DNA from: Myxococcales bacterium
GTDB lineage: Bacteria > Myxococcota_A > Polyangia > Palsa-1104
Length of the DNA stretch: 37,951 bases
Assembly: GCA_028287105.1 (NCBI GenBank)
Contig: JAQBQH010000239.1
Coordinates: 1 to 37,951, forward strand
Direction of reading: 5' to 3'
The position numbers and the translations under genes were made by a program. The number at the start of each line of letters is the position of its first letter. Position 1 is the stretch's first letter. Below the pieces are notes generated by a model. It had not been told where the DNA came from. It made no database searches and was given only the letters and a program-made list of their open reading frames with translations. This document shows, piece after piece, positions 17,430 through 25,481 of the stretch.

Positions 17430-18334
17430 GCGGTCGCCTCGGGGCGGCGGCCGGTGACGAGGACATAGTCGAACACGCGATCGGTGGCCGGCGCCCGCCA
17501 GACCGCGCGCAGAAGTGGGTTGGCGCGCGCGGCGATGTCGGGATCGGATTGGTGGCGGCGCGCGTAGGCCCCGAAGGGCAGAAAGACATCGTCGGTGATG
17601 CGCTCGACGGTGACGTCGACGAAACCGGCGGCCTCGAGGCGCGCGGCGTATTCGCGCGCGTCGTAGTGGTTGCAGGCGGGGATCTGCCACATGCGCTGCG
17701 CGACCCACGCGTTGACGCGATCGAAGAGGCGCGTCGACGGATTGGCGACCGCGCACAGGTCGGCCAGCGCGATGCGGCCGCCGGGGCGGAGCACGCGTCG
17801 CGCCTCGGCGAAGAAGGCGTCGCGCGAGGACAGATGGAAGGCGGACTCCAGCGCCACGACGCGGTCGACCGAGCTGTCGGCGAGGCCGGTGTGCAGGACC
17901 GAGCGGCACTTCAAGTCGACGTCGAGCGCGAGGCCCGCTTCGCGCACGCGGTCGCGCGCCGCCGAGACCTGCGACGCGGTGATGTTGAAGCCGACGATGC
18001 GCACGCCGAAGCGGCGCGCCCACAAGATGTCCTGGTCGCCGAAGCCGAAGCCGGCGTCGAGCACCGTCTGCCCCGCGGCGAGCCGGGCGCGCTCGGCGAG
18101 CAGCAGCGCCAGCGCCTCGCACGCTTGATCGTAGGAGGTCGCGCCCCGCCAGTAGCCCATGTTGAGATAGAGCGTGCGGTCGCCGAGGTTGTTGTGCGCC
18201 GAGAGGATGTCGTAGACCGCCTTCGCGTCGGTGCTGCGGCGCAGCAGCAGGTGGATGAGGCCGAGCGCCTCCTTCACGATGGTCGGCAGATCGGTCCTGG
18301 CGCGGCGCCAGCGGTTCATTGCGGTGGTGGTCAT
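17426..18334 (-). CDS. Class I SAM-dependent methyltransferase
   Basis: A 302-residue methyltransferase. Motif I is VLDAGFGFGDQD, followed by VGFNITASQVSAARDRV, ALESAFHLSSRDAFFAEARRVLRPGGRIALADL and a variable C-terminus. LYLNMGYWRGATSYDQACEALA upstream of motif I is typical of the small-molecule O- or C-methyltransferases related to the tocopherol, erythromycin and sterol C24 methyltransferase groups. It is a soluble enzyme without transmembrane segments. ATG 18334 overlaps the GH3 gene's stop (ATGA), so it is translationally coupled in the 14-gene operon. It probably methylates the pathway intermediate; whether on O, N or C cannot be judged from sequence. Confidence 0.88.
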   Translation of the reverse strand: MTTTAMNRWRRARTDLPTIVKEALGLIHLLLRRSTDAKAVYDILSAHNNLGDRTLYLNMGYWRGATSYDQACEALALLLAERARLAAGQTVLDAGFGFGDQDILWARRFGVRIVGFNITASQVSAARDRVREAGLALDVDLKCRSVLHTGLADSSVDRVVALESAFHLSSRDAFFAEARRVLRPGGRIALADLCAVANPSTRLFDRVNAWVAQRMWQIPACNHYDAREYAARLEAAGFVDVTVERITDDVFLPFGAYARRHQSDPDIAARANPLLRAVWRAPATDRVFDYVLVTGRRPEATA

Positions 18335-19824
18335 GCGGAGAGCCTCCCGTGGGTGCGCTCGACGGTGAGCCGCGCGTGGAGCGCGCCGTCGACGGGGCCC
18401 GTGTGCAGGGCGCGCGGTTTGATGTCGCCGAGCTTCATGCCGCGGTCGGCGAAGGCGCCGGTGAGGAGCGCGGCGGCGTCGCGCGCGATGCAGACCCGCG
18501 GCGGCGCCAGCTGCCCCAGCTCGCGGGCGTGATGGTAGTGGTGCGCCGCACGCAGGCGCTCGTCGAGCGCCGCCGCGAGCGCAGCGGCGTTGCCGGTGAA
18601 GCGGTCGACGACGAGGACATAATGGTCGCGTGGCTCGCGCACGGGGACGAGCGTTCGCAAAAAGGCGTCGGGCAAGAGGCCGTCGAGCGCGCCAGAGACG
18701 AAGCGCTCGTGGAGCTTCTCGCCACACAGATCGCTGACGCCGCCGGCGCGACCGACGAACTCGAGGCCCGGCGTCTCGCGATAGGGCGGCGCGACGACGA
18801 CGCGGTCGTGCATGCGATAGCGATAGAGCCCGCCCGACTGCGACACGACGATGCCGTACTCGCGCCCGCGCACGCCGTCGTAGATGGGCACGAGGCGCCC
18901 GTCGTCGTCTTCGAGCTCCAGCAGCACCTCGTCGACGAGCGGCATGGGCGCGCGCGCGGCGATGATCGGCACCGTGATCGGGGCTTCGGTGGCGAGCAGG
19001 CCCTTGCCCTGCACCATCACCGTCGGCATGAGCTGGGCCAGCGCACGCGCTTGCGGCGCCGCCGACGCCGACGCCCAGCAGGAGATCAGCTTGAGCCGCG
19101 GCCACAGCCGCTGCCAGTCGTCGCTGCCGTGACGCGCCGCGATCTCGTCGAGCAGCAGCTTCAGGAAAGACGGGCTCCAGACCGAGATGATCTCGAGATC
19201 GCGCGCGCCGGCGAGGAGCGCCGCGGTGCGCCGCTTGAAGGTCTCGACGTCGCGCGCCCGCGCCGCCAAGGGGTCGTGCACGACGAAGGGCGAGACCACG
19301 TGGCGCAACCAGCGGTCGAGGTAGTCGCGATCGTCGGTCATGCCGACGGGCCGGCCGTGCCCCGTCGGCGGCTCGTGCGAGAACGACGGCGATACGCTCA
19401 TGTACATCTTGCCGCTGTGAAAGCGCGGCCCGATGGCGAGGAGGTCGGCCGCCCAGGCCGCGAACATGCGCGAGAACGAACGGCGCAACGACGCGGTATA
19501 GGGGATGTACTTGGCCGCGCCCGACGAGCCGCTGGTCTTCTCGTAGAAGAGGATGCGCTCGTCGGTGAGGACCGCGCCTTCCTGCGCGCGCTGGCGATCG
19601 AGCCAGGGCGAGAGGGTGTCGTAGTCGACCACCGGGACGCGCAGGAGGAAGTCCTCGGGCGTGCGGACGCGGAGATGGCGCCCGTAGTCGCTCCGGCGGA
19701 GGCGCTGCGTGAGCCGCAAAAGAACGCGCGCCTGGGCGGCCGCCGGATCGTCGAGCGTCTCGAGGAAGCGACGACGCGTCGGCCTGAGGGCGCGCGTCAG
19801 GCCCGCCAACACCAGGCGCCTCAC
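18331..19824 (-). CDS. GH3-family acyl-acid amide synthetase
   Basis: A 497-residue protein starting at GTG 19824, which overlaps the preceding stop as GTGA. The nucleotide-binding motif is TSGSSG (residues 97-102, in EKTSGSSGAAKYIPYT). Other GH3 features are the MYMSVSPSFS block, WPRLKLISCWASASA, GKGLLATEAPITVP, the adenylate-binding YRYRMHDRV and the C-terminal hinge (GEKLHERFV, then HYVLVVDRF, ending GMKLGDIKPRAL). Plant GH3 enzymes adenylate jasmonate or auxin and join it to an amino acid. Bacterial members are little studied and appear in natural-product loci. Here it would activate a carboxylic acid intermediate and form an amide or ester. Acceptor and donor are unknown. Confidence 0.9.
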   Translation of the reverse strand: MRRLVLAGLTRALRPTRRRFLETLDDPAAAQARVLLRLTQRLRRSDYGRHLRVRTPEDFLLRVPVVDYDTLSPWLDRQRAQEGAVLTDERILFYEKTSGSSGAAKYIPYTASLRRSFSRMFAAWAADLLAIGPRFHSGKMYMSVSPSFSHEPPTGHGRPVGMTDDRDYLDRWLRHVVSPFVVHDPLAARARDVETFKRRTAALLAGARDLEIISVWSPSFLKLLLDEIAARHGSDDWQRLWPRLKLISCWASASAAPQARALAQLMPTVMVQGKGLLATEAPITVPIIAARAPMPLVDEVLLELEDDDGRLVPIYDGVRGREYGIVVSQSGGLYRYRMHDRVVVAPPYRETPGLEFVGRAGGVSDLCGEKLHERFVSGALDGLLPDAFLRTLVPVREPRDHYVLVVDRFTGNAAALAAALDERLRAAHHYHHARELGQLAPPRVCIARDAAALLTGAFADRGMKLGDIKPRALHTGPVDGALHARLTVERTHGRLSA

Positions 19825-20429
19825 CGCAGCACCTGGTTGGGATAGCCACGCGCTTCGCCGTCGATGTTGGCGCCGGCCTTGATGCGCACGCCGGGGCCGA
19901 AGATCGAGTAGCCGCCGACGAAGGCGTCCGACTCGATGCAGATCGGCTTCACGTAGAGCAGGAGGTTGTCTTTGCTCTTGCGGATGAGATGCGCGTAGAG
20001 CGCGGTGCGATGGCCGATGACGACGTCGTCGCCGACCTCGAGGAGGCTGCGATCGCTGATGTCGACGTTCGGGGTCCAGTGCACGCGACGACCGATGCGC
20101 GCGCCCCACAGCCGCAGCCAGGCGCTGTAGAGGCCGGGCACGATCCTGAGGAGCGCCTCGAGCTGCGGCAGCGCAATGTAGATGTACTGGAGCTGGTGCG
20201 CGCCCCACCACGGCACGTAGCGGCGGCCGCCGAGGTGCGTGGCGCCGATCTTGATGGGCCAAACGGCCTGGTGCGCGCGGAAGGCCGCGACCGGGACGAC
20301 GTAGCTGACGGCGAGGAGCGCGGCGGCGGGCGCGAGGCCCGGCGCGTGGCATAGCCACACCAGGCACGCGAGCATGCCCGCCAGGATGGCGACGGGGAAG
20401 AGCGCGACGGCGCGGCCGGCGAGCGTCAT
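19821..20429 (-). CDS. Left-handed beta-helix (hexapeptide) acyltransferase-like protein
   Basis: A 202-residue protein starting at ATG 20429, which overlaps the hydroxylase stop as ATGA. Two N-terminal hydrophobic segments (about 6-28 and 31-50) would place it at the membrane. The rest contains imperfect hexapeptide repeats (GARIGRRVHWTPNVDI, LLEVGDDVVIGHRTALYAHL, KPICIESDAFVGGYSIFGPG, VRIKAGANIDGEA) typical of LbH acyltransferases such as those of the DapH/WcaF group. A possible catalytic His lies in VIGHRTALYAH. It is shorter than many family members. An O-acyltransferase acting on a lipophilic product is plausible from context but not proven. Confidence 0.7.
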   Translation of the reverse strand: MTLAGRAVALFPVAILAGMLACLVWLCHAPGLAPAAALLAVSYVVPVAAFRAHQAVWPIKIGATHLGGRRYVPWWGAHQLQYIYIALPQLEALLRIVPGLYSAWLRLWGARIGRRVHWTPNVDISDRSLLEVGDDVVIGHRTALYAHLIRKSKDNLLLYVKPICIESDAFVGGYSIFGPGVRIKAGANIDGEARGYPNQVLR

Positions 20430-21163
20430 GCGAACGGCCACCAGAGCTGGCGCCAGAGCGGCAGCGTCGTGGTCACGCCGAGACGCGCGGGCGCGTCGTC
20501 ACGCGCGATGAAGGTCCCGTGCAGGCGATCCCAGAGCGAGAAGTTGGCGCCGAAGTTCCCCGGCGCCGCGTCGCCGGCGTGATGCCACGCGTGGTGGCGC
20601 GGCAGGATGAGGACGCTGCCGAGCGCGCGATCGGCGAGGCTGCCGCGCGGCGGGGACAGCTCGGAGTGGCGCCACAGATCGAGCGACGCGGTGAGCGCCG
20701 CGCCAGCGGCGAAGCCGGCCGGCTCGGCCAGGAGATAGAGCATCACGCCGTTGACCCAGACGTAGAGGATGAAGAAGCTGGTCCAGGCGGTGTTGCGCGA
20801 CGTGCCCATGACGTCCATCTCGTCGACGGTGTGGTGCACGAGATGGATCGGCCACAGCCGCGCCGTGTGCAGCAGGCGGTGGTTCCAGTAATAGAGGTAG
20901 TCGACGACGACGACGTTGACGACGAAGCCGGCGGCGACGGCGTGACCGGGCAGGCGCAGGCTGCCGCGCAGCGACGGGACGACGAGCGTCAGCGCGCTGA
21001 CGACGACCGTGAGCTGCACGAGCGGCACCAGGCCGCCCTGGATCGCGAGGCCGACGGCGTCGAGGGTCCACGCCGCGCGCGACTTGACCAGATAGGCCCG
21101 CCGCCGCTCGACGCGCACGGCGCCGGCGAGGACCAGGATCCAGAATGCGGCCAGCGTCGCCAC
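20426..21163 (-). CDS. Fatty acid hydroxylase/sterol desaturase family membrane diiron enzyme
   Basis: A 245-residue integral membrane protein starting at GTG 21163, two bases after the preceding stop. The eight-histidine diiron signature is present: H95RLLH99, H107LVHH111, H166 (LWRHSEL) and HHAWHH at 190-195. Hydrophobic helices lie at about 2-16, 34-62, 76-93 and 127-163. Members hydroxylate or desaturate sterols, sphingoid bases, carotenoids and alkyl chains. NHRLLHTARLWPIHLVHH is a textbook sterol-desaturase-superfamily block. The protein implies a lipophilic or membrane-bound substrate for the operon. The exact reaction cannot be assigned. Confidence 0.88.
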   Translation of the reverse strand: MATLAAFWILVLAGAVRVERRRAYLVKSRAAWTLDAVGLAIQGGLVPLVQLTVVVSALTLVVPSLRGSLRLPGHAVAAGFVVNVVVVDYLYYWNHRLLHTARLWPIHLVHHTVDEMDVMGTSRNTAWTSFFILYVWVNGVMLYLLAEPAGFAAGAALTASLDLWRHSELSPPRGSLADRALGSVLILPRHHAWHHAGDAAPGNFGANFSLWDRLHGTFIARDDAPARLGVTTTLPLWRQLWWPFA

Positions 21164-21165
21164 GG

Positions 21166-22248
21166 CTAGACCATGAGCTCGACGTCGGCGCGCTTGGGCG
21201 CCAGCGCCCGCGGATCGCGGCCGGCCAGGATCTCGTCGCGGATCGACTCGACGAAGACGTGGATGGCGTCGGCGGCGGTGTTGTTGAACTCCTCGCCGAA
21301 CTTGTCGAGCACCTCCATCTGGTCGCCGAGGGCGTCGATGTCCTGGTCGATCACCTTCTGCCCCTGCCAGCCGAGGATCCGTCCCGCGATCGCCGACAGC
21401 GGCCACTGCGAAAAGGCGCCGAAGTTGTAGGTGAGGCTGGTGTAGACCACGCACTCGCCCTCTTCCTCGGGCACCGTCTGCGAGACGATGAAGAGCCGGC
21501 GCGCGTCGGAGAAGACGTACTCGACCTCGGTCACGTTGGGCATGTGGAAGCTGTCGCGATGCTCGATCCGCGTGCCCTTCGGGTTGAGGAACCACGAGAA
21601 CCAGCCGAGGTTCGAGGTCTCGCCGTGATACTCGACGCGCACCGAGCCACCCTCGCGGCGGATGGTCGCGCCGACCCGCTGGCTGCGCGGGACGCGGAAG
21701 ATCTTGTCGTGCACGTAGACCGTGTGCGGGACGTCGATGAAGTTCTCGGCGCAGTTGGTCACGGTGTTGCGGAAGCGATTGACCAGTCGCACCGTCTTCC
21801 ACGCCGGATCGTTCCAGTGCGGCATGCGATAGGGCGCGAGGTCGGCCGGCGCATCGGCGTCGAGGCGCACGTAGACGAAGCCGTCCTCTTCGACGCTGGC
21901 GTAGCGCGTGGCGCAGCGGCGCTTGGACGCGCTGAAGCGGTCGCCTTCGGCCGGCACGGCAACCACGGTGCCTTGCTTGTCGTAGACCCAGCCGTGATAC
22001 GGGCACTGCAGCTGGCCGTCACGTACCACGCCTTTGGACAGGGGCGCGTTGCGGTGCATGCAGCGGTCGCGCAGCGCCGCCGGCCGCCCATCGTCGCCGC
22101 GGAAAACGGCCAGCCACTCGCCGAGCAGCTTGCGCCGCAGCACCGTCGCCGGCCCCAGCTCCGCGCTCTGGGCCACGACGTACCAGAACGAGCGATAGCT
22201 CAGCGTCGCTTTGGCCAGCGGCAATGGCTTCGTCGCGGGCGCGCTCAT
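21166..22248 (-). CDS. Rieske non-heme iron oxygenase 2 (VanA-like)
   Basis: A 360-residue Rieske oxygenase alpha subunit. The Rieske cluster ligands are C63-x-H65 and C82-xx-H85 (CMHRNAPLSKG, CPYHGW), and the mononuclear iron motif is D172-xx-H175-xxxx-H180 (NFIDVPHTVYVHD). A late Asp in VIDQDIDALGDQ fits the third ligand. It belongs to a different branch from Rieske proteins 1 and 3: it has CPYHGW instead of CYFHQW/CFFHEW and resembles vanillate demethylase or pheophorbide-type oxygenases. ATG 22248 overlaps the ferredoxin stop (ATGA), so ferredoxin and oxygenase are directly coupled in translation, suggesting that this pair works together. Confidence 0.9.
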   Translation of the reverse strand: MSAPATKPLPLAKATLSYRSFWYVVAQSAELGPATVLRRKLLGEWLAVFRGDDGRPAALRDRCMHRNAPLSKGVVRDGQLQCPYHGWVYDKQGTVVAVPAEGDRFSASKRRCATRYASVEEDGFVYVRLDADAPADLAPYRMPHWNDPAWKTVRLVNRFRNTVTNCAENFIDVPHTVYVHDKIFRVPRSQRVGATIRREGGSVRVEYHGETSNLGWFSWFLNPKGTRIEHRDSFHMPNVTEVEYVFSDARRLFIVSQTVPEEEGECVVYTSLTYNFGAFSQWPLSAIAGRILGWQGQKVIDQDIDALGDQMEVLDKFGEEFNNTAADAIHVFVESIRDEILAGRDPRALAPKRADVELMV

Positions 22249-22535
22249 CCCGCCTCCGGATGCGGCCCGACGCGCACGTCACCGACGAGCCTCAGCTGAC
22301 AAGCCAGCCGCGCCTGCGGGTCGCCCGGCGCCAGCATCTCGACCAGCTCGCGCTCCTCTTCGCTCGGCGGCGGCAGCTCGCCTTCGACGCGCACGAGGCA
22401 GGTGCCGCAGATGCCGGTGCGGCAGCCGAAGAGCAGCGGCGAGTTGCCGACGTCGAGGTGCTCGCTCAAGGTCGCGCCCGCCGTCAGCTCCACCGGCGCG
22501 TAGGCGTCGTCGAAGAAGTGGACCCGGCAGTCCAT
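22245..22535 (-). CDS. 2Fe-2S plant-type ferredoxin
   Basis: A 96-residue ferredoxin with the canonical Cys pattern C38-x4-C43-x2-C46 and C79 (FGCRTGICGTC, LACQL). It lacks FAD or NAD-binding domains, so it is a free electron carrier. The start lies two bases after the AurF-like gene's stop (TGACCATG) and its end overlaps Rieske oxygenase 2. It is the only electron-transfer protein in the operon and would have to feed three Rieske and possibly two diiron enzymes. No ferredoxin reductase is encoded in the window, so a reductase elsewhere must be used. Confidence 0.92.
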   Translation of the reverse strand: MDCRVHFFDDAYAPVELTAGATLSEHLDVGNSPLLFGCRTGICGTCLVRVEGELPPPSEEERELVEMLAPGDPQARLACQLRLVGDVRVGPHPEAG

Positions 22536-22537
22536 GG

Positions 22538-23722
22538 TCACGCCGCCGCCGCGAAGCTGCGCATCGCCGCGCGATTGGCCGCCAGGTGCCCCTCGAGCGT
22601 GCTCTTCGACATCACCGCCATCTCGCGATTGGCGCGGCTGACATAGCCGAGCCCGTCGTCGAGGTACTTCTTGTAGGACTCGCGCGCGGTCGTGTGCGTG
22701 TCGCGGCTGGCGACGGCACCGTCGGTCTCGTGGCAGAACGAGCGCTCCATGAGCTCGAGCGCGCCGCGCCGGTCGAGGCCGAAGTGCTTCGACATCAGCA
22801 CCTCGAGGACCGCGGCGTAGACCGACGGGTCGTACCAGAAGATGCCGTTGATGGCGGCGCTGAAGTGGAAGTGGTCCTTCTGGCAGCCGCGCAGCGCCAG
22901 GTTGGCGACCATGCGCTCGAACGGCGTGGGCGGCGCGAGCGAGCCGAGCACGTCCTTGGAGATCAGCATCGAGCTGTTGAAGTGATACGACTCGTCCTGG
23001 AAGTGGTAGTAGCTCACTGCCGACGGCACCGGCGCGTTCGCCTGATCGGGATGGCGGGCGTAGAAGTGCGAGAGCTGGTGCTGCACGATCTTGCCGTTGA
23101 GCGTCCTCAGGCCCCGCACCGTGAAGTACTGGCAGGCGATGAAGGCGTTGCCCGACGAGAGCATGCCGAAGGTGCGCAGCTGCAGCTGCTTCCACGCGGC
23201 GCGCAGGCGGTCCGTGTCGCCGTGCACCATGGTCTCGTCGTAGGGACCGCGCATGGCGTAGCTGAAGATGCGCTTGCCGAAGAGCGCGTGCTCCGTCTCG
23301 TCGGAGATCTTCTTGAAGGCGTTGATGTGCGCGCGCTCCTGCATCGATTCGAGATCGAGCGTGTCGCACACGATGCGGAAGTCCTCGACGGCGTAGAGGC
23401 CGGCGGCGCTGGTCTGATTGAAGAAGATGGTCGCTACCTCGGCCGAGATGATCTGCGAGTAGTAGGCGACCCAGTAGAGCTGATTGAGGATCACGCGCTG
23501 CGACGGCGAGGCCTGGTCCCAGATGGGCGTGCCGTAGCACAGCGAGAACGGCTCCGGGTTCCAGTACGAGTCGCGGCAGCGGGCGTAGTCGAACGACGCG
23601 GCCGCCTGGTCGAGGAGCGCGGTGTGGTCCTGCTTCCGGTTGCGCACGAGGTTGAGCTCGAGGCGGCCGTAGGTCTTCTTGTCGTCGGCGAGCGTCGGTG
23701 CGGTGACGAAGGGCGAGGTCAT
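22538..23722 (-). CDS. AurF-like (p-aminobenzoate N-oxygenase family) diiron oxygenase
   Basis: A 394-residue all-helical protein. Diiron ligands in AurF order appear as E95 (ISAEVATIFF), E129-xx-H132 (QERAH) or E142-xx-H145 (DETEH), and H240-xxx-E244-xx-H247 (YHFQDESYH). The last is exactly the HxxxExxH spacing of AurF. I cannot see an obvious counterpart of the fourth carboxylate (AurF Glu196); around residues 190-200 there is only SSGNAFIACQYF. AurF-type enzymes oxidise amines to hydroxylamines, nitroso or nitro groups, or make azoxy or diazeniumdiolate precursors, but some homologues oxidise carbon. It is coupled (ATGA) to the ferritin-like gene. I judge the family likely and the reaction open. 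Confidence 0.75.
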   Translation of the reverse strand: MTSPFVTAPTLADDKKTYGRLELNLVRNRKQDHTALLDQAAASFDYARCRDSYWNPEPFSLCYGTPIWDQASPSQRVILNQLYWVAYYSQIISAEVATIFFNQTSAAGLYAVEDFRIVCDTLDLESMQERAHINAFKKISDETEHALFGKRIFSYAMRGPYDETMVHGDTDRLRAAWKQLQLRTFGMLSSGNAFIACQYFTVRGLRTLNGKIVQHQLSHFYARHPDQANAPVPSAVSYYHFQDESYHFNSSMLISKDVLGSLAPPTPFERMVANLALRGCQKDHFHFSAAINGIFWYDPSVYAAVLEVLMSKHFGLDRRGALELMERSFCHETDGAVASRDTHTTARESYKKYLDDGLGYVSRANREMAVMSKSTLEGHLAANRAAMRSFAAAA

Positions 23723-24630
23723 GCGGGCTCCGGGAGGCAGCGAGGTTCGAAACAGCCGGCGGCCGCGAGACGAGCGGCGACGGCGGCGAGCGAATCGGTC
23801 TTGGAGAGGAGCTGCTCGAGCTGGCCCAGGCGCGCGGCGCTCGAGCGCTGCGGATCGAGCTCCGTCCACAGCCGGCGTCGCTCGGCGGCGGCGAGCGGAC
23901 CACGCGCGGTCGCAACGGCGGCGTAGAGCGTGAGCGGCCCGGCCTGCACGAGCGCCAGGAAGCGGCGCATCGTCTCGAAGATGCGGGTGGCGCTGGCGTC
24001 GGCGAGCGCGCGCTCGGCGACGAGGACGACGCCGCTGCCGTGATGAGCCGCCTCGTCGGCGAGGATGGCGCCGAGCACCGCCTTTAGCGGCGCCGAGCTG
24101 CAGCCGTCGCGCAGCTCTCGATAGTGCGCCAGGCCCCAGCCTTCGAGGATGACCTGGATGACCGCCTGCAGGCTCTGGCGGCAGCCGGTTTCGATCAGCT
24201 CCGACAGGAGCGCGAGGAACGGATTGGCCGCCGGCTCGTCGCGGAACGGGTGATAGAAGCAGGCGATGCCGTCGAGGTGCGTGGCCTCGTCGGCGGCGAA
24301 GAGGGCGTAGAGCTTGCGCTCGTCGACGGTCTCGGCGAGGAGGATCATCTTGGCGGCGAAGGCGACGCCCGCCTTCTCGATGTAGAACGCCTCGCCGAGG
24401 AGATCGCGGCCGCAGCGCTCGAGGATCGCCGCCTGCACCTCCGATGGCGCGGTCGCGAAGAGCGTGACCCGATCGAGGCCGAAGAAGCGGGCGTCCCAGT
24501 GCGCGTGGGTCGTGGCGCGCACCGGCGCCGGCCCGCGACGCTTGCGCAGGATGGTCGCGACGACGTGCTTGACCGGATGGTCGGCGGCCAGCTCCGGCAG
24601 CGTCATGCCGGTCGAGGGGCTCAGCGTCAT
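23719..24630 (-). CDS. Ferritin-like diiron-carboxylate protein
   Basis: A 303-residue helical protein with a complete two-helix-pair diiron signature: E80 or E85 (GEAFYIEKAG), E115-xx-H118 (ADEATHLD), E163 (ILEGWGLAHY) and E193-xx-H196 (ADEAAHHG). This places it in the ferritin-like oxidase/oxygenase superfamily rather than an iron store. No export signal is seen. ATG 24630 overlaps the SDR stop and its stop overlaps the AurF-like start (both ATGA), so two diiron enzymes are made from adjoining coupled genes. It may act as a desaturase, decarboxylase or N-oxygenase. The substrate is unknown. Confidence 0.8.
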   Translation of the reverse strand: MTLSPSTGMTLPELAADHPVKHVVATILRKRRGPAPVRATTHAHWDARFFGLDRVTLFATAPSEVQAAILERCGRDLLGEAFYIEKAGVAFAAKMILLAETVDERKLYALFAADEATHLDGIACFYHPFRDEPAANPFLALLSELIETGCRQSLQAVIQVILEGWGLAHYRELRDGCSSAPLKAVLGAILADEAAHHGSGVVLVAERALADASATRIFETMRRFLALVQAGPLTLYAAVATARGPLAAAERRRLWTELDPQRSSAARLGQLEQLLSKTDSLAAVAARLAAAGCFEPRCLPEPA

Positions 24631-25481
24631 TCGGCAGCTCCCGCGCGCTGAAAGAGCCGGCCGAGGAGGGCGCCGGTCGCGGGTGCGCGCAGCCATTCGG
24701 GGACCAGCCGCTGCAGGAGCGCGGTGGCGAGGGCGTCGCGGCCGACGACAGTGCGGAGCGGCACGCGCCGCGCTTCGGCGAGGCGCACCAGCGTCGCGAT
24801 CACCGCGTCCGGCGGCGTGCCGTTGGGGCGCGCGCCGATCTTGGCGTGGAGCTTGCGATAGCCGCGAGTCTGCGCGCCGTAGACGGCGTTCTCGGCGTGG
24901 CCCCACTCGACGCTGGCGCCGAACCTGGTGCGGAAGCCGCCCGGCTCGACGAGACCGACGCGCACGCCGTGCGGGGCAAGCTCGTAGTAGAGCGACTCGG
25001 ACAGACCCTCGAGCGCGTACTTGCTAGCGCAATAGGCGCCCGTGAGCGGGAAGCCGGAGAAGCCGAACACCGACGACACGTTCAACACGCTGCCGCGGGC
25101 CGCGCGCAACGCGGGCAAGAGCGCGCGCGTGAGCAGCGCCGCGCCGAAGAAGTTGACCTCGAGCTGGCGGCGCAGCTGCGCCTCGTCGAGATCTTCGAGC
25201 GCGCCGAACTGCGCGTAGCCGGCGTTGTTGACCAGGCAGTCGAGCGATCCGTCGGCGGCCACGCGCCGGGCGACCGCGTCCCGTTGGGCACCGTCGGTAA
25301 CGTCGAGCGCGAGCAGCACCAGCCGGTCGCCGTGCGCCTCCCGATCGGCCGCGAAGTCGCCCGCGCGCGCGTCGGCATCGCGCAAAGTCGCGTAGACCTT
25401 CCAGCCGCGTGCGAGCAGCGCCGAGACCAGCCCGCGGCCAAAGCCCGAAGACGACCCGGTGACGAGCGACGTGCGCATCAT
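24627..25481 (-). CDS. Short-chain dehydrogenase/reductase
   Basis: A 284-residue classical SDR. The cofactor motif is TGSSSGFGRG (about 8-17), with NNAG and a catalytic Ser (LNVSSVFG) followed by Y-x-x-x-K in GAYCASKYALEG. The lack of an acidic residue right after the second strand (KVYATLRDADAR) suggests NADP(H). The closest functional types are retinol and 17beta-hydroxysteroid-like dehydrogenases, which act on lipophilic alcohols or ketones. The C-terminal helix (LLQRLVPEWLRAPATGALLG) may associate with membrane. It is coupled at both ends by ATGA overlaps. Confidence 0.9.
   Translation of the reverse strand: MMRTSLVTGSSSGFGRGLVSALLARGWKVYATLRDADARAGDFAADREAHGDRLVLLALDVTDGAQRDAVARRVAADGSLDCLVNNAGYAQFGALEDLDEAQLRRQLEVNFFGAALLTRALLPALRAARGSVLNVSSVFGFSGFPLTGAYCASKYALEGLSESLYYELAPHGVRVGLVEPGGFRTRFGASVEWGHAENAVYGAQTRGYRKLHAKIGARPNGTPPDAVIATLVRLAEARRVPLRTVVGRDALATALLQRLVPEWLRAPATGALLGRLFQRAGAAE

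Noticed and set aside
16311-18122. Possible methyltransferase-Rieske fusion in one frame
   Set aside because: The upstream part of the frame is out of register with the methyltransferase, which ends in its own frame with an ATGA overlap.
20426-22006. Frame spanning the hydroxylase and Rieske 2 as if one protein
   Set aside because: The portion over Rieske 2 is a shadow; the real Rieske frame is separate and ends with its own stop at 21166.
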